A DNA stretch of 64,000 bases from Alphaproteobacteria bacterium (GTDB lineage Bacteria; Pseudomonadota; Alphaproteobacteria; Reyranellales; Reyranellaceae). This document shows positions 17,976 to 26,371 of this stretch, one piece after another. The stretch covers positions 1 to 64,000 of the forward strand of contig CANJHI010000008.1 of NCBI GenBank assembly GCA_947474005.1, given 5' to 3'. Below the pieces are notes generated by a model, which saw only the letters and a list, made by a program, of their open reading frames with translations, did no database searches and was not told the origin of the DNA. The position numbers and the translations under genes are program-made. Each line of letters starts with the position of its first letter. Within the stretch, counting starts at the first letter, position 1.

Positions 17976-19198
17976 GCGACGGAAGTCCGCTTGGCGCACT
18001 CGACGGAGTCCGCATCGTCGATCTCACGCAGATGCTGGCCGGTCCCTTTTGCACGATGCTGCTGGCCGATCAGGGTGCGGAAATCATCAAGGTCGAGCCG
18101 CTCGACGGTGATCACACCCGTATCATCGGCCCCTATCACGCCGACGATCAGCTAAAGGCGTTTGGCGGCTACTTCGCCTCGGTCAACCGCAACAAGCGAT
18201 CGATCGCCATCGACCTCAAGCGAGCCGAAGGCCGCGATCTCGTGATGCGGCTGTGCAAGGACGCTGATGCCGTGGTCGAGAACTACCGCGGCGGCGTCAT
18301 GGACCGCCTTGGCCTGGGCTACGAGGCGTTGCATGAGCAGCATCCCAAGCTGGTCTACGCCACCATCCGCGGCTTCGGCGACTGGCGCACCGGCCGCAGT
18401 CCCTACACCGACTGGCCCGCCTACGACGTCGTGTCCCAAGCCTTCGGCGGCATCATGGCGATCACCGGTCCCGACAAGACCACGCCGATGAAGGTCGGCC
18501 CCGGCATCGGCGACCTGATGCCCGCCACCATGTGCGCCTTCGGAATCGTGAGCGCCATCTTCCGCGCCCACAAGACCGGCAAGGGCCAGTTCGTCGATGT
18601 CGGCATGGTCGACGCGATCCTGTCGCTTTGCGAGCGCATCGTGCACCAGCATGCCTATACCGGCGGCGTGCCGACGCCCGAAGGCAACCACCATCCCCTG
18701 CTCTGCCCGTTCGGCATGTTCCCGGCCAAGGACGGCTTCATCACCATCGCGGCCCATGCCGACGCCCATTGGCCGATCCTCTGCCGCCTGATCGGCAAGC
18801 CGAAACTCGGCACCGACCCGCGGCTGGCCAATGTCCAGGACCGCCGGGCGAACCAGGACGAGATCATTGCCGCCGTGTCGGAATTCACCAGCCAGCACAC
18901 CAAGAAGGAACTGCTGGCCCATTTTGGCGGCCAGGTCCCGTTCGCGCCGGTCAACGACGTGCGCGATATTTTCAGCGACCCGCACTTTGCCGCCCGCGAC
19001 ATGATCGTCTCGGTGCCTCATCCCGGCCTCGACCATGAGACCAAGGTGGCGGGCGTGGCGATCAAGATGACCGAAACCCCTGGCCGCGTGCGCCATCGCG
19101 CCCCCTTGCTGGGGGAGCATACGGACCGCTATCTGACTGAACTCGGCCTCGATGGCGCGGAAATTGCCCGCCTGAGAGCTGAAAAGATCGTTGCCTGA
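17972..19198 (+). CDS. CaiB/BaiF (class III) CoA-transferase
   Basis: 408 residues, starting at a GTG that overlaps the previous stop (GTGA). Family marks: VDLTQMLAGPFCTMLLADQGAE, VNRNKRSIAIDLK, and the probable catalytic D181 in GIGDLMPAT. Members next to MaoC hydratases and CitE-type lyases include succinyl-CoA:mesaconate, citramalate and itaconate CoA-transferases, so activation of a C5 dicarboxylic acid is the favoured reading. The actual pair of acids is not readable from sequence. Good AGGAG site follows for the next gene, 11 bp downstream. Confidence 0.92.
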   Translation: MSDGSPLGALDGVRIVDLTQMLAGPFCTMLLADQGAEIIKVEPLDGDHTRIIGPYHADDQLKAFGGYFASVNRNKRSIAIDLKRAEGRDLVMRLCKDADAVVENYRGGVMDRLGLGYEALHEQHPKLVYATIRGFGDWRTGRSPYTDWPAYDVVSQAFGGIMAITGPDKTTPMKVGPGIGDLMPATMCAFGIVSAIFRAHKTGKGQFVDVGMVDAILSLCERIVHQHAYTGGVPTPEGNHHPLLCPFGMFPAKDGFITIAAHADAHWPILCRLIGKPKLGTDPRLANVQDRRANQDEIIAAVSEFTSQHTKKELLAHFGGQVPFAPVNDVRDIFSDPHFAARDMIVSVPHPGLDHETKVAGVAIKMTETPGRVRHRAPLLGEHTDRYLTELGLDGAEIARLRAEKIVA

Positions 19199-19209
19199 GG
19201 AGATTTGAC

Positions 19210-20127
19210 ATGACCGACCGCCCTCCCCGCCGCCCGCGCCGCGTCCAGCTTTCCACCCCGGGCTCCAGCGAGAAGATGATCCAGAAGGCGTCTGAGTCGA
19301 AGGCCGACCACGTCTTCCTCGATCTCGAGGATGCCGTGGCCCCCAGCCAGAAGCGCGACGCCCGCAAGAAGATCATCGAGGGTCTGAAGACGCTCAACTG
19401 GAAGGGCAAGACGCGCTGCGTGCGCATCAACGATCTCACCACCGAGTATGCTTACGAGGACATTATCGAGGTCGTCGAGGGCGCCGGTGAGCATCTCGAC
19501 ACCATCATGATGACCAAAGTTATGACGCCGGCCGACGTGCTGTTCGCCGACAAGCTTCTCTTCCAGATGGAGAAGAAGCTGAAGCTCAAGCGCCGCATCG
19601 GCCTCGAAGCCCTGATCGAGGAAGTCGAAGGCATGCAGAATGTCGATGCCATCGCCAAGAGCACGCCTCGTCTCGAGTGCCTCGTGTTCGGCATGGGCGA
19701 CTTCTCGGCCTCGATGGGTGTCACCAACAAGAATGTCGGCGAGAACGATGGCTACCCGGGCGACATCTGGCACTACGCCCGCTTCCGCCTGGTCATGGCC
19801 TGCCGCGCCGCCGGCATCGACCCGGTCGACGGTCCGTTCGCCGACTTCAAGAACCCCGAGGTCTATCGCGAGGAGTGCAAGCGCTCGATGATCCTGGGCT
19901 GCGTCGGCAAGTGGGCGATCCATCCCTCGCAGATCGACGTCGCGCTCGACGTCTACTCGCCAAAGCCTGAGGACATCGCCCGCGCCCGCATGCTCGAGAA
20001 GGCCTATGCCGAGGCCGAGGCCAAGGGCCTGGGCGCCATCAACGTCGACGGCATCATGGTCGATGTCGCCTCCATCCGCATCCTGCGCAACACAGTGTTG
20101 AACAAGGCCGACCTCTACGGGATGTAA
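19210..20127 (+). CDS. HpcH/HpaI aldolase, malyl-CoA/beta-methylmalyl-CoA lyase-like (CitE superfamily)
   Basis: 305-residue TIM-barrel lyase. The opening RRVQLSTPGSSEKMIQKA, the acidic metal site VFLDLEDAVAP, the glutamate strand IGLEALIEEVEGM, FGMGDFSASMG and the late block VGKWAIHPSQIDVALDVYSP are those of the Mcl group, which splits malyl-CoA, beta-methylmalyl-CoA or citramalyl-CoA into an acyl-CoA plus glyoxylate or pyruvate. The long C-terminal segment after VDGIMVDVASI is typical of Mcl rather than of citrate lyase beta subunits. AGGAGATTTGAC precedes the ATG. It is the likely final carbon-carbon cleaving step of the cluster. Confidence 0.9.
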   Translation: MTDRPPRRPRRVQLSTPGSSEKMIQKASESKADHVFLDLEDAVAPSQKRDARKKIIEGLKTLNWKGKTRCVRINDLTTEYAYEDIIEVVEGAGEHLDTIMMTKVMTPADVLFADKLLFQMEKKLKLKRRIGLEALIEEVEGMQNVDAIAKSTPRLECLVFGMGDFSASMGVTNKNVGENDGYPGDIWHYARFRLVMACRAAGIDPVDGPFADFKNPEVYREECKRSMILGCVGKWAIHPSQIDVALDVYSPKPEDIARARMLEKAYAEAEAKGLGAINVDGIMVDVASIRILRNTVLNKADLYGM

Positions 20128-20131
20128 ACCG

Positions 20132-21310
20132 ATGAAACGCGCGATCATCCCTGTGGCCTCGATGCTGGCCATCCAGGTGATGATCTCGGTGTCGGTGCTG
20201 TCGCTCTCGGTGATGATGCCGGCCGTCGCCAAGGATCTGGCGATCGATCCCAAGCTGGTCGGCGTCTTCACCGCCATCATCTATGCGGTGGCAGCCGTCA
20301 TGGCGCTGGCGGCCGCTGGGCCGATCGTGCGCCTGGGCGCGGTCCGAGTCTGCCAAGTGGCTCTTCTCATGGCCGCCATCGGGCTCGCCCTCAATGCCAT
20401 GGCCCTCGTGGCGGCGACTGTTATCGCAGTCGCTTTCATCGGCGCCGCGCAGGGGCCGATCAACCCGGCGTCAGCGCATGTGCTGGCCCAGCGCGTGCCG
20501 CGCGAATGGTTCGGCATGGTGTTCTCCATAAAACAGACCGGCGTGCCGATCGGCTTTGCTTTGGCGGGGCTGATCTTCCCTCTTCTGCTGGGCTGGGTGG
20601 GATGGCAGGGCGCCAGCCTGGTGGCGGCTGGTGCCGCGGTCCTCGCCGCCCTCCTGATCGAGCCGCTGCGCTCCAGCCTGGATGTGATCGCAACAGCAGG
20701 GAAGTCACAGACCGGCATCCCGCGCTCCATCCGCTTCGTGCTAGGCCATGCGCAGCTCCGCGTGCTGGGCTGGTCAGCCTTCGTCTATGTGATCGCCCAG
20801 CATACTTTCACCTTCTATCTCGTGACCTATCTCTACGAGCATTGCGGGCTCAGCATTGTGCGCGCTGGTTTCGTGCTGGCGGCCTCGCAGCTCATCGGAA
20901 CAGGGGTGCGCCTGTTGAGCGGCGGCCTCGGTGACCGGGTGCCGCGCATGCAGCTGCTGGGTTGGACGGGCGTGCTGATGACCGTGGGCTGCATCGCGAC
21001 CGGCCTGCTCGAGGCCGACACGCCCTTCTGGCTGATCATCCTGGTGGTCGTGGCCTATGGCTCGGTCGTCATCAGCTGGAACGGCACTTCGCAGGCGGAA
21101 TTCGCCCATCTCGCCCCACCCGGCGAGGCCGCTGCAGTCGCGGCCGTGCAGACGGCACTCGCCTTTTCCGGCGCGGTCTTCGGCCCGCCGATCTTCGCCC
21201 TGATCGCCGCCGTCGCCAGCTATCGCATGGCCTTCTTCTTCGTGGCGGCCTGCGTGCTCATTGCCGCCGTCTGGCAGATCGCGGCGGCGCGACGGGTGCC
21301 GGCTATCTAG
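20132..21310 (+). CDS. MFS transporter
   Basis: 392 residues with about twelve hydrophobic segments and a central loop near residues 180-200, the major-facilitator layout. It starts four bases after the lyase stop and is therefore probably the last gene of the catabolic operon, carrying its substrate across the inner membrane (inference). It shows no obvious resistance-pump signature. The stop TAG shares the CTAG sequence with the stop of the convergent Bug-type gene. Confidence 0.9.
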   Translation: MKRAIIPVASMLAIQVMISVSVLSLSVMMPAVAKDLAIDPKLVGVFTAIIYAVAAVMALAAAGPIVRLGAVRVCQVALLMAAIGLALNAMALVAATVIAVAFIGAAQGPINPASAHVLAQRVPREWFGMVFSIKQTGVPIGFALAGLIFPLLLGWVGWQGASLVAAGAAVLAALLIEPLRSSLDVIATAGKSQTGIPRSIRFVLGHAQLRVLGWSAFVYVIAQHTFTFYLVTYLYEHCGLSIVRAGFVLAASQLIGTGVRLLSGGLGDRVPRMQLLGWTGVLMTVGCIATGLLEADTPFWLIILVVVAYGSVVISWNGTSQAEFAHLAPPGEAAAVAAVQTALAFSGAVFGPPIFALIAAVASYRMAFFFVAACVLIAAVWQIAAARRVPAI

Positions 21311-22257
21311 GGTTCCTTCATTCCCGCGAGCGTCACGACCTCGCCCCATTTGCGGATCTCGCTCTCCTGGAATGCAGCGAGTTCTTCCGGCGAGCCGGGA
21401 AAGACGACGCCCAGGGTTGTGTGCATCAGGTTGCCATAGGTCTCCGAAAGGACCGCCTCGCGGATCAGCCGATTCAGCTTGTCGATGATCGGTCGAGGCG
21501 TGCCGGCAGGAACGTAGGCGGCGTTCCAAGGCTGAGATGCGTAACCGGGTAGGCCGCTCTCGGCCACGGTCGGGAACTGGTCGAGGCCTGGATAACGCTG
21601 CGGGCTGGTCACCGCCAGGCCGCGCGCTCGACCGTCCCGCACCGGCGGCAGACCCGTGGTGAAGTCGCTGAACGTGACGTCGATGCGATCGCCCAACAAG
21701 TCGGCGATGACCTGTGGCTGGGTTTTGTAGGGCACGCCGAGCAAGTCGACCTTGGCCATGATCTTGAACAGCTCCGCGGCACCGCGAGCCGAGCCGTTGC
21801 CGCTCCCAAAGGTGAGCTTGCCAGGCTGCGCGCGAGCGAGCGCGATGAGGTCGGCGACCGACTTTACCGGCAGGTCGTTGCGCACCATGACGATCTGGGC
21901 GCCGCGTGACAGGCCGCTCACCGGCGCGAAGCTCTTCACCGGATCGTAGCTCAGGTTCTTGTAGACGTGCTGGTTGATCGCCTGGGTCGTCTGCGTCGTG
22001 ACGAAGATCGTGTATCCATCGGGCGCCGCCGCGGCCGCCATCTGGGCGCCGATCTGACCTTCGGCACCCGGCTTGTTGTCGACGACCACGCTCTGGCCGG
22101 TGCGGCTCGACAATTCGGAAGCGATGACGCGCGCCACCGTGTCCGTCGCCGTTCCCGGCCCGAAGGGCGCAATGATCCGGATGGGTTTGTTGGGGTAGTC
22201 CTGCGCGGCGGCAGGCAAGGCCAGTGCTATTCCGACAAGCAGACTTATGAATCGCAT
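21307..22257 (-). CDS. Tripartite tricarboxylate transporter substrate-binding protein (Bug/TctC family)
   Basis: Secreted binding protein, about 316 residues from ATG 22257 (a GTG at 22263 is also in frame; neither has a strong ribosome site). The signal peptide MRFISLLVGIALALPAAAQ leads into YPNKPIRIIAPFGPGTATD, the classical Bug N-terminus with its carboxylate-binding loop, and SVVVDNKPGAEGQIGAQMAA follows. Such proteins bind dicarboxylates and aromatic acids in the periplasm. No TctA/TctB membrane genes are in the window, so it is an orphan. It is convergent with the MFS gene and divergent from an oligopeptide-type binding protein. Confidence 0.92.
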   Translation of the reverse strand: MRFISLLVGIALALPAAAQDYPNKPIRIIAPFGPGTATDTVARVIASELSSRTGQSVVVDNKPGAEGQIGAQMAAAAAPDGYTIFVTTQTTQAINQHVYKNLSYDPVKSFAPVSGLSRGAQIVMVRNDLPVKSVADLIALARAQPGKLTFGSGNGSARGAAELFKIMAKVDLLGVPYKTQPQVIADLLGDRIDVTFSDFTTGLPPVRDGRARGLAVTSPQRYPGLDQFPTVAESGLPGYASQPWNAAYVPAGTPRPIIDKLNRLIREAVLSETYGNLMHTTLGVVFPGSPEELAAFQESEIRKWGEVVTLAGMKEP

Positions 22258-22324
22258 GAGCACAGTCTACGCCGCCTGCTGTAAAGGTGATAGCGTGTTG
22301 CCAACAAAGAAGCGGAGGAAACAC

Positions 22325-23914
22325 ATGACGCGCGGGCTCATCGCGACCCTGCTGGCGGCCCTGCTCGTGACTGCAAGCAGCTCTCTTGTGCTCGCGCAGA
22401 AAGCCGGTGGGACCCTCAAGGTCACCCACCGTGATAACCCGCCCAGTGCGTCGATCCACGAGGAGGCGACCATCTCGACGGTCATGCCCTTCATGTCGAT
22501 TTACAACAATCTCGTCGTCTTCGATCCCACAACCAAGCAGAATTCCCCCGACAAGATCGTCCCTGATCTAGCCACCGAATGGGCGTGGGGCAACGACGGC
22601 AAGGACCTCACCTTCAAACTGCGCAGTGGCGTGAAGTGGCACGACGGCAAGCCCTTCACCAGCGCCGATGTGAAGTGCACCTGGGACATGCTGATTTCGC
22701 CCGAACCCAAGCTCCGCAAGAACCCGCGCAAGCCGTGGTATTTCAATCTCAAGGAAGTGACGACCAACGGCGACAGCGAAGTCACCTTCCACCTCGGTCG
22801 TCCGCAACCCTCGTTGCTCACCATGCTGGCTGGCGGCATGTCGCCGGTCTATCCCTGCCACCAGACCCCGGCGCAGATGCGCACTAAGCCGATCGGTACC
22901 GGGCCCTTCAAGTTTGTCGAGTTGAAGCAGAACGAATCGATCAAGCTCGCCAAGAATCCGGACTACTGGAAGCCCGGCCGGCCCTATCTCGATGGCATCG
23001 AGTTCCAGATCATTCCCAGCCGCGCGACCTCGGTCCTGTCGTTCATCGCCGGTAAGTTCGACATGACCTTCACAGCGGAAATCTCGCCCACGGTCATGAA
23101 AGACATCAAGACCCAGATGCCCGACGCCATCTGCGAGATGCTACCCACCAACACCCAGGCCAACCTCCTGGTCAACCGTGACAAGCCGCCGTTCGATAAT
23201 GCCAAGATCCGCCAGGCCATGGTGCTGGCAATCGACCGCTCCTCTTTCACCGAGATCATCGGCCAGGGCACGAACCGACAAGGCGGCACCATGCTGCCGC
23301 CGCCAGAGGGGCTATGGGGCATGCCGCCGGAATTCCTCGCCACGGTTGCGGGCTACGGCAGCGATCACGAAAAAGCACGCGAGGAAGGCCGCAAGATCAT
23401 GCGCGAGCTGGGCTACAGCGCCGACAAGCCGCTCAAGATCAAGGTCTCTACCCGCAACATCCCGACCTACCGCGACCAGGCGGTCATCCTGATCGACCAC
23501 CTGAAGAAGGTCTTCATCGAGGGTGAACTCGAGCCGCTCGATACCGCCGTCTGGTACAACCGCATGGCGCGCAAGGACTTCACCGTCGGCATGAACGTCC
23601 AGGGCGTCGGCATCGACGATCCTGACGTGGTGTTCTACGAGACCTTCAGCTGCGGATCGGAACGCAACTACACGAACTACTGCAGTCCCGAGATCGAAAA
23701 GATGTTCGAGCAGCAGTCACGCATGACCGACCGCGAAGCGCGCAAGAAGCTGGTCTGGGAAATCGACAAGAAGCTGCAGGAAGACGGCGCCCGCCCGGTC
23801 ATCCAGCACGACTGGGGCGCCACTTGCTGGCGGCCCTACGTCAAGGGACTGAACCTCGCGGTCAATACCATCTATAATCACTGGCGATTCGAGGACGTCT
23901 GGATCGATCGCTGA
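22325..23914 (+). CDS. ABC transporter substrate-binding protein, family 5 (oligopeptide/nickel type)
   Basis: 529 residues from the ATG at 22325 (CGGAGGAAACAC upstream). Signal peptide MTRGLIATLLAALLVTASSS with cleavage near VLAQ. Family 5 blocks are visible: DLATEWAWGNDGKDLTFKLR, KWHDGKPFTSADVKCTW, GTGPFKFVELKQNESIKLAKN and the late FETFSCGSERNYTNYCSPE, which in relatives contacts the ligand. Usual length for DppA/OppA proteins. No permease or ATPase genes of this type are nearby, so it depends on a transporter encoded elsewhere. Followed 10 bp later by a VOC-family gene, likely cotranscribed. Confidence 0.92.
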   Translation: MTRGLIATLLAALLVTASSSLVLAQKAGGTLKVTHRDNPPSASIHEEATISTVMPFMSIYNNLVVFDPTTKQNSPDKIVPDLATEWAWGNDGKDLTFKLRSGVKWHDGKPFTSADVKCTWDMLISPEPKLRKNPRKPWYFNLKEVTTNGDSEVTFHLGRPQPSLLTMLAGGMSPVYPCHQTPAQMRTKPIGTGPFKFVELKQNESIKLAKNPDYWKPGRPYLDGIEFQIIPSRATSVLSFIAGKFDMTFTAEISPTVMKDIKTQMPDAICEMLPTNTQANLLVNRDKPPFDNAKIRQAMVLAIDRSSFTEIIGQGTNRQGGTMLPPPEGLWGMPPEFLATVAGYGSDHEKAREEGRKIMRELGYSADKPLKIKVSTRNIPTYRDQAVILIDHLKKVFIEGELEPLDTAVWYNRMARKDFTVGMNVQGVGIDDPDVVFYETFSCGSERNYTNYCSPEIEKMFEQQSRMTDREARKKLVWEIDKKLQEDGARPVIQHDWGATCWRPYVKGLNLAVNTIYNHWRFEDVWIDR

Positions 23915-23924
23915 GGAGAGTCCC

Positions 23925-24431
23925 ATGATCAAGGGCTTGCACCACAACGCCTATCGCTGCCGTGACTCCGAGGAGACGCGCCGCTTCTACGAGGACTTCC
24001 TCGGCCTGCCGCTCGTGCACACGCTCAAAATCGAAGAGACCATGACCGGCCGCAAGACCGGCGGCCCCGGCGTGCTGCACACCTTCTTCCAGCTCGATGA
24101 CGGCTCGTGCCTCGCCTTCTTCGAGGCGCCCGACATGCCGTTCGATTTCAAGGAACAGCACGATTTCGACCTGCACATCGCGCTCGAGGTCGAGCCCGAG
24201 ACCCTCGACAAGATGCTTGCCAAGGGCAAGGCCGACGGCCGCGAGGTACGGGGCGTCAGCGATCACCGCTTCATCCGCTCGATCTATTTCCGCGATCCCA
24301 ATGGCTATGTCATCGAGCTCGCGGCCAAAGTGGCTGGCAAAGAAAGCGCAATGGATCCCAAGAAGAGCCACGCCCGCGACATCCTGGACGAATGGCAGTC
24401 GAAGAAGCCAAAGGCGGTACGCGCCGCCTAA
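23925..24431 (+). CDS. VOC (glyoxalase/extradiol dioxygenase fold) family protein
   Basis: 168 residues with the paired beta-alpha-beta-beta-beta modules of the vicinal-oxygen-chelate superfamily. The first module starts KGLHHNAYRCRDSEETRRFY and includes HTFFQLDDGSCLAFFEAP; the second includes FDLHIALEVEP and IYFRDPNGYVIELAA, where the glutamate is a usual metal ligand. The tail of about 35 residues is charged and specific. It could be a lactoylglutathione-lyase-like isomerase or a dioxygenase; the reaction cannot be assigned. It lies in a short run with an oligopeptide-type binding protein and an NHL propeller. Confidence 0.85.
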   Translation: MIKGLHHNAYRCRDSEETRRFYEDFLGLPLVHTLKIEETMTGRKTGGPGVLHTFFQLDDGSCLAFFEAPDMPFDFKEQHDFDLHIALEVEPETLDKMLAKGKADGREVRGVSDHRFIRSIYFRDPNGYVIELAAKVAGKESAMDPKKSHARDILDEWQSKKPKAVRAA

Positions 24432-24450
24432 ACGACGAGAGGGGGAAACA

Positions 24451-25554
24451 ATGAAGGGCCTGATCAAGGGGGCGCTGGGCGCCCTGCTCGCGTTCATGGC
24501 GTTCTCTTCCACCGGCGGCGCTCAGACCGTGCCGCAGTTCCAGGTCGATCCGTTTTGGCCAAAACCCCTGCCCAACAACTGGCTGCTTGGCCAGGTGGCG
24601 AGCGTGTCAGTCGGTCCGGACGATCACGTCTGGCTCCTGCAACGGCCGCGCTCGCTCACCGATGACGAAAAGGGTGCGACCCTGAAGCCGCCGCGCAACA
24701 AGTGCTGCGTGCCGGGACCGTCCGTTATGGAATTCGATGCCGAGGGCAATTTCATCCAGGGCTGGGGCGGCCCCGACGCAACGCCATGGGTCGCCAACGA
24801 GCACGGCATCCATGTCGACCGGACGGGCTTCGTCTGGATCGCGGGCAACAACGCCAACGACAGCGCCATCTTCAAGTATACCAAGGACGGCAAGCTGGTC
24901 CTGACCATCGGCAAGCTCGGGCCGACAGGCGGCAGCAACGACACCTCCCTGCTCGGCCGGCCGGCTGACATCCAGGTCGACGAAGCGGTGAAGGAAGTCT
25001 ACGTGGCCGATGGCTACGGCAACCGCCGCGTCATCGTCTTCGATAGCGAGACCGGCGCCTTCAAGCGCTACTGGGGCGCCTACGGCAACAAGCCGTCGGA
25101 CGATAAGCAGGCCGCCTACGATCCGTCCGCCGCGGTCTCCAAGCAGTTTGCCAATCCGGTGCACTGCGCCAAGGTGTCGAAGGACGGGCTGGTCTATGTC
25201 TGTGACCGCACCAACAACCGTATCCAGATCTTCAGGAAGGACGGTACCTTCGTCACCGAGTGGTTTTATGACAAGTCGACACTCGGCGCCGGCGCGGTCT
25301 GGGACCTGAACTTCTGGCCGGACGCCAATCAGACATACCTGTTCAACATCGACGGCGAGAACAACCTGCTGCGCATCCTGCGCCGCAGCGATGGCCAGGT
25401 GGTCGGCGGCTTTGGCCGCTCCGGCCGCCAGGCCGGCAACTTCCACTGGGTCCACAGCATCGCCGTCGATTCCAAGGGCAATATCTACACGGGCGAAGTC
25501 GACAACGGAAAGCGCGTGCAGAAATTCAAGCCAACCAACGGCGCACCGCAGTGA
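24451..25554 (+). CDS. NHL-repeat beta-propeller protein, exported
   Basis: 367 residues from the ATG 24451 behind GAGAGGGGGAAACA; the longer frame upstream is spurious. A signal peptide (MKGLIKGALGALLAFMAFSS, cleavage near GGAQ) is followed by a six-bladed NHL-type propeller. Repeats with the pattern hydrophobic-D-x-x-G-x-hydrophobic-W/Y are visible: GIHVDRTGFVWIAGNNAND, VDEAVKEVYVADGYGNRRV, VSKDGLVYVCDRTNNRI and VDSKGNIYTGEVDNGKRVQ. Related to peptidyl-amidoglycolate-lyase-like propellers, but no function is proven for bacterial members. Probably periplasmic. Confidence 0.85.
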   Translation: MKGLIKGALGALLAFMAFSSTGGAQTVPQFQVDPFWPKPLPNNWLLGQVASVSVGPDDHVWLLQRPRSLTDDEKGATLKPPRNKCCVPGPSVMEFDAEGNFIQGWGGPDATPWVANEHGIHVDRTGFVWIAGNNANDSAIFKYTKDGKLVLTIGKLGPTGGSNDTSLLGRPADIQVDEAVKEVYVADGYGNRRVIVFDSETGAFKRYWGAYGNKPSDDKQAAYDPSAAVSKQFANPVHCAKVSKDGLVYVCDRTNNRIQIFRKDGTFVTEWFYDKSTLGAGAVWDLNFWPDANQTYLFNIDGENNLLRILRRSDGQVVGGFGRSGRQAGNFHWVHSIAVDSKGNIYTGEVDNGKRVQKFKPTNGAPQ

Positions 25555-25555
25555 G

Positions 25556-26296
25556 TTAGCCGAGCCGCCGACGATAGAGCGCGATCAGCCGCTCCCAGTG
25601 GCGCTCGGCGGCCGGCTTGTCGTAGCACCAGCGTTGCGGGAAGGCGAAGCCGTGGTGGACGCCCATCTGGATTTCCAGCTCGCCCGCATTACCTGACTTG
25701 TCGAACAGCTCCTTCAGCTTCTTGACCATATCCGGCGGCGCCAGCTCGTCGTGCTCGGCGCAGGAGATGTAGAGTTCGCCTTTCGCCTCGCCGAGATTGA
25801 GGTGTGGGCTCTCGACCGCGTCGCTCACGAGCCAGGTGCCGTAGAAAGAAGCAGCGGCGGCAACCCGGTCGGGGTAACGCGCGGCGGCGGCTAGTGAATA
25901 AGGTCCACTCATGCAATAGCCGTGGGTCCCCACCGGCCCCTTCTTCGCAGCTTTCTGTCGGTCGGCGAACGCAATCATCGTGGCGACATCGTCCATCACC
26001 GGCGGAATGGTCATCTTGGTGCGCACGGCGCGCATCCGCCCGTGTTCTTCGCTGCCATGCTTCAGCACGTCGGGTCCGTATTTCGTATCGCGGCCCGCGC
26101 GATAATAGAGATTCGGCAACATCACGTAATAGCCCGATGTCGCGAGCCGGCGCGCCATGTCGTGCAATTCTTCGCGGATGCCGGGCGCATCCATCAGCAA
26201 CAGCACCGGCGGATACGGCCCGCCGCGTTCCGGGTGGCAGATGAAGGTCTCCATCGCACCGTCCTTGGTCGCGATATCGAGAGTCTGTTCGAGCAT
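25556..26296 (-). CDS. Dienelactone hydrolase family protein
   Basis: Alpha/beta hydrolase of 246 residues starting at ATG 26296, which has AGGAGGAATCACCCA upstream. The nucleophile is a cysteine, C128 in THGYCMSGPYS, as in true dienelactone hydrolases; the acid is probably the D of SCAEHDELAP and the histidine lies in MGVHHGFAFP. The fold opens with an ETFICHPERGGPYPPVLLL strand. Family members hydrolyse dienelactones of chloro- or methyl-aromatic breakdown or other small esters. It stands alone, convergent with the NHL gene and divergent from a LivK-like gene. No ring-cleavage genes are in sight. Confidence 0.9.
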   Translation of the reverse strand: MLEQTLDIATKDGAMETFICHPERGGPYPPVLLLMDAPGIREELHDMARRLATSGYYVMLPNLYYRAGRDTKYGPDVLKHGSEEHGRMRAVRTKMTIPPVMDDVATMIAFADRQKAAKKGPVGTHGYCMSGPYSLAAAARYPDRVAAAASFYGTWLVSDAVESPHLNLGEAKGELYISCAEHDELAPPDMVKKLKELFDKSGNAGELEIQMGVHHGFAFPQRWCYDKPAAERHWERLIALYRRRLG

Positions 26297-26371
26297 TTGG
26301 GTGATTCCTCCTATTTGCAGCATGCCAGCACCTTGCTAGGCTTCACACAACAAGAAAGCCTAGGGAGCGAA

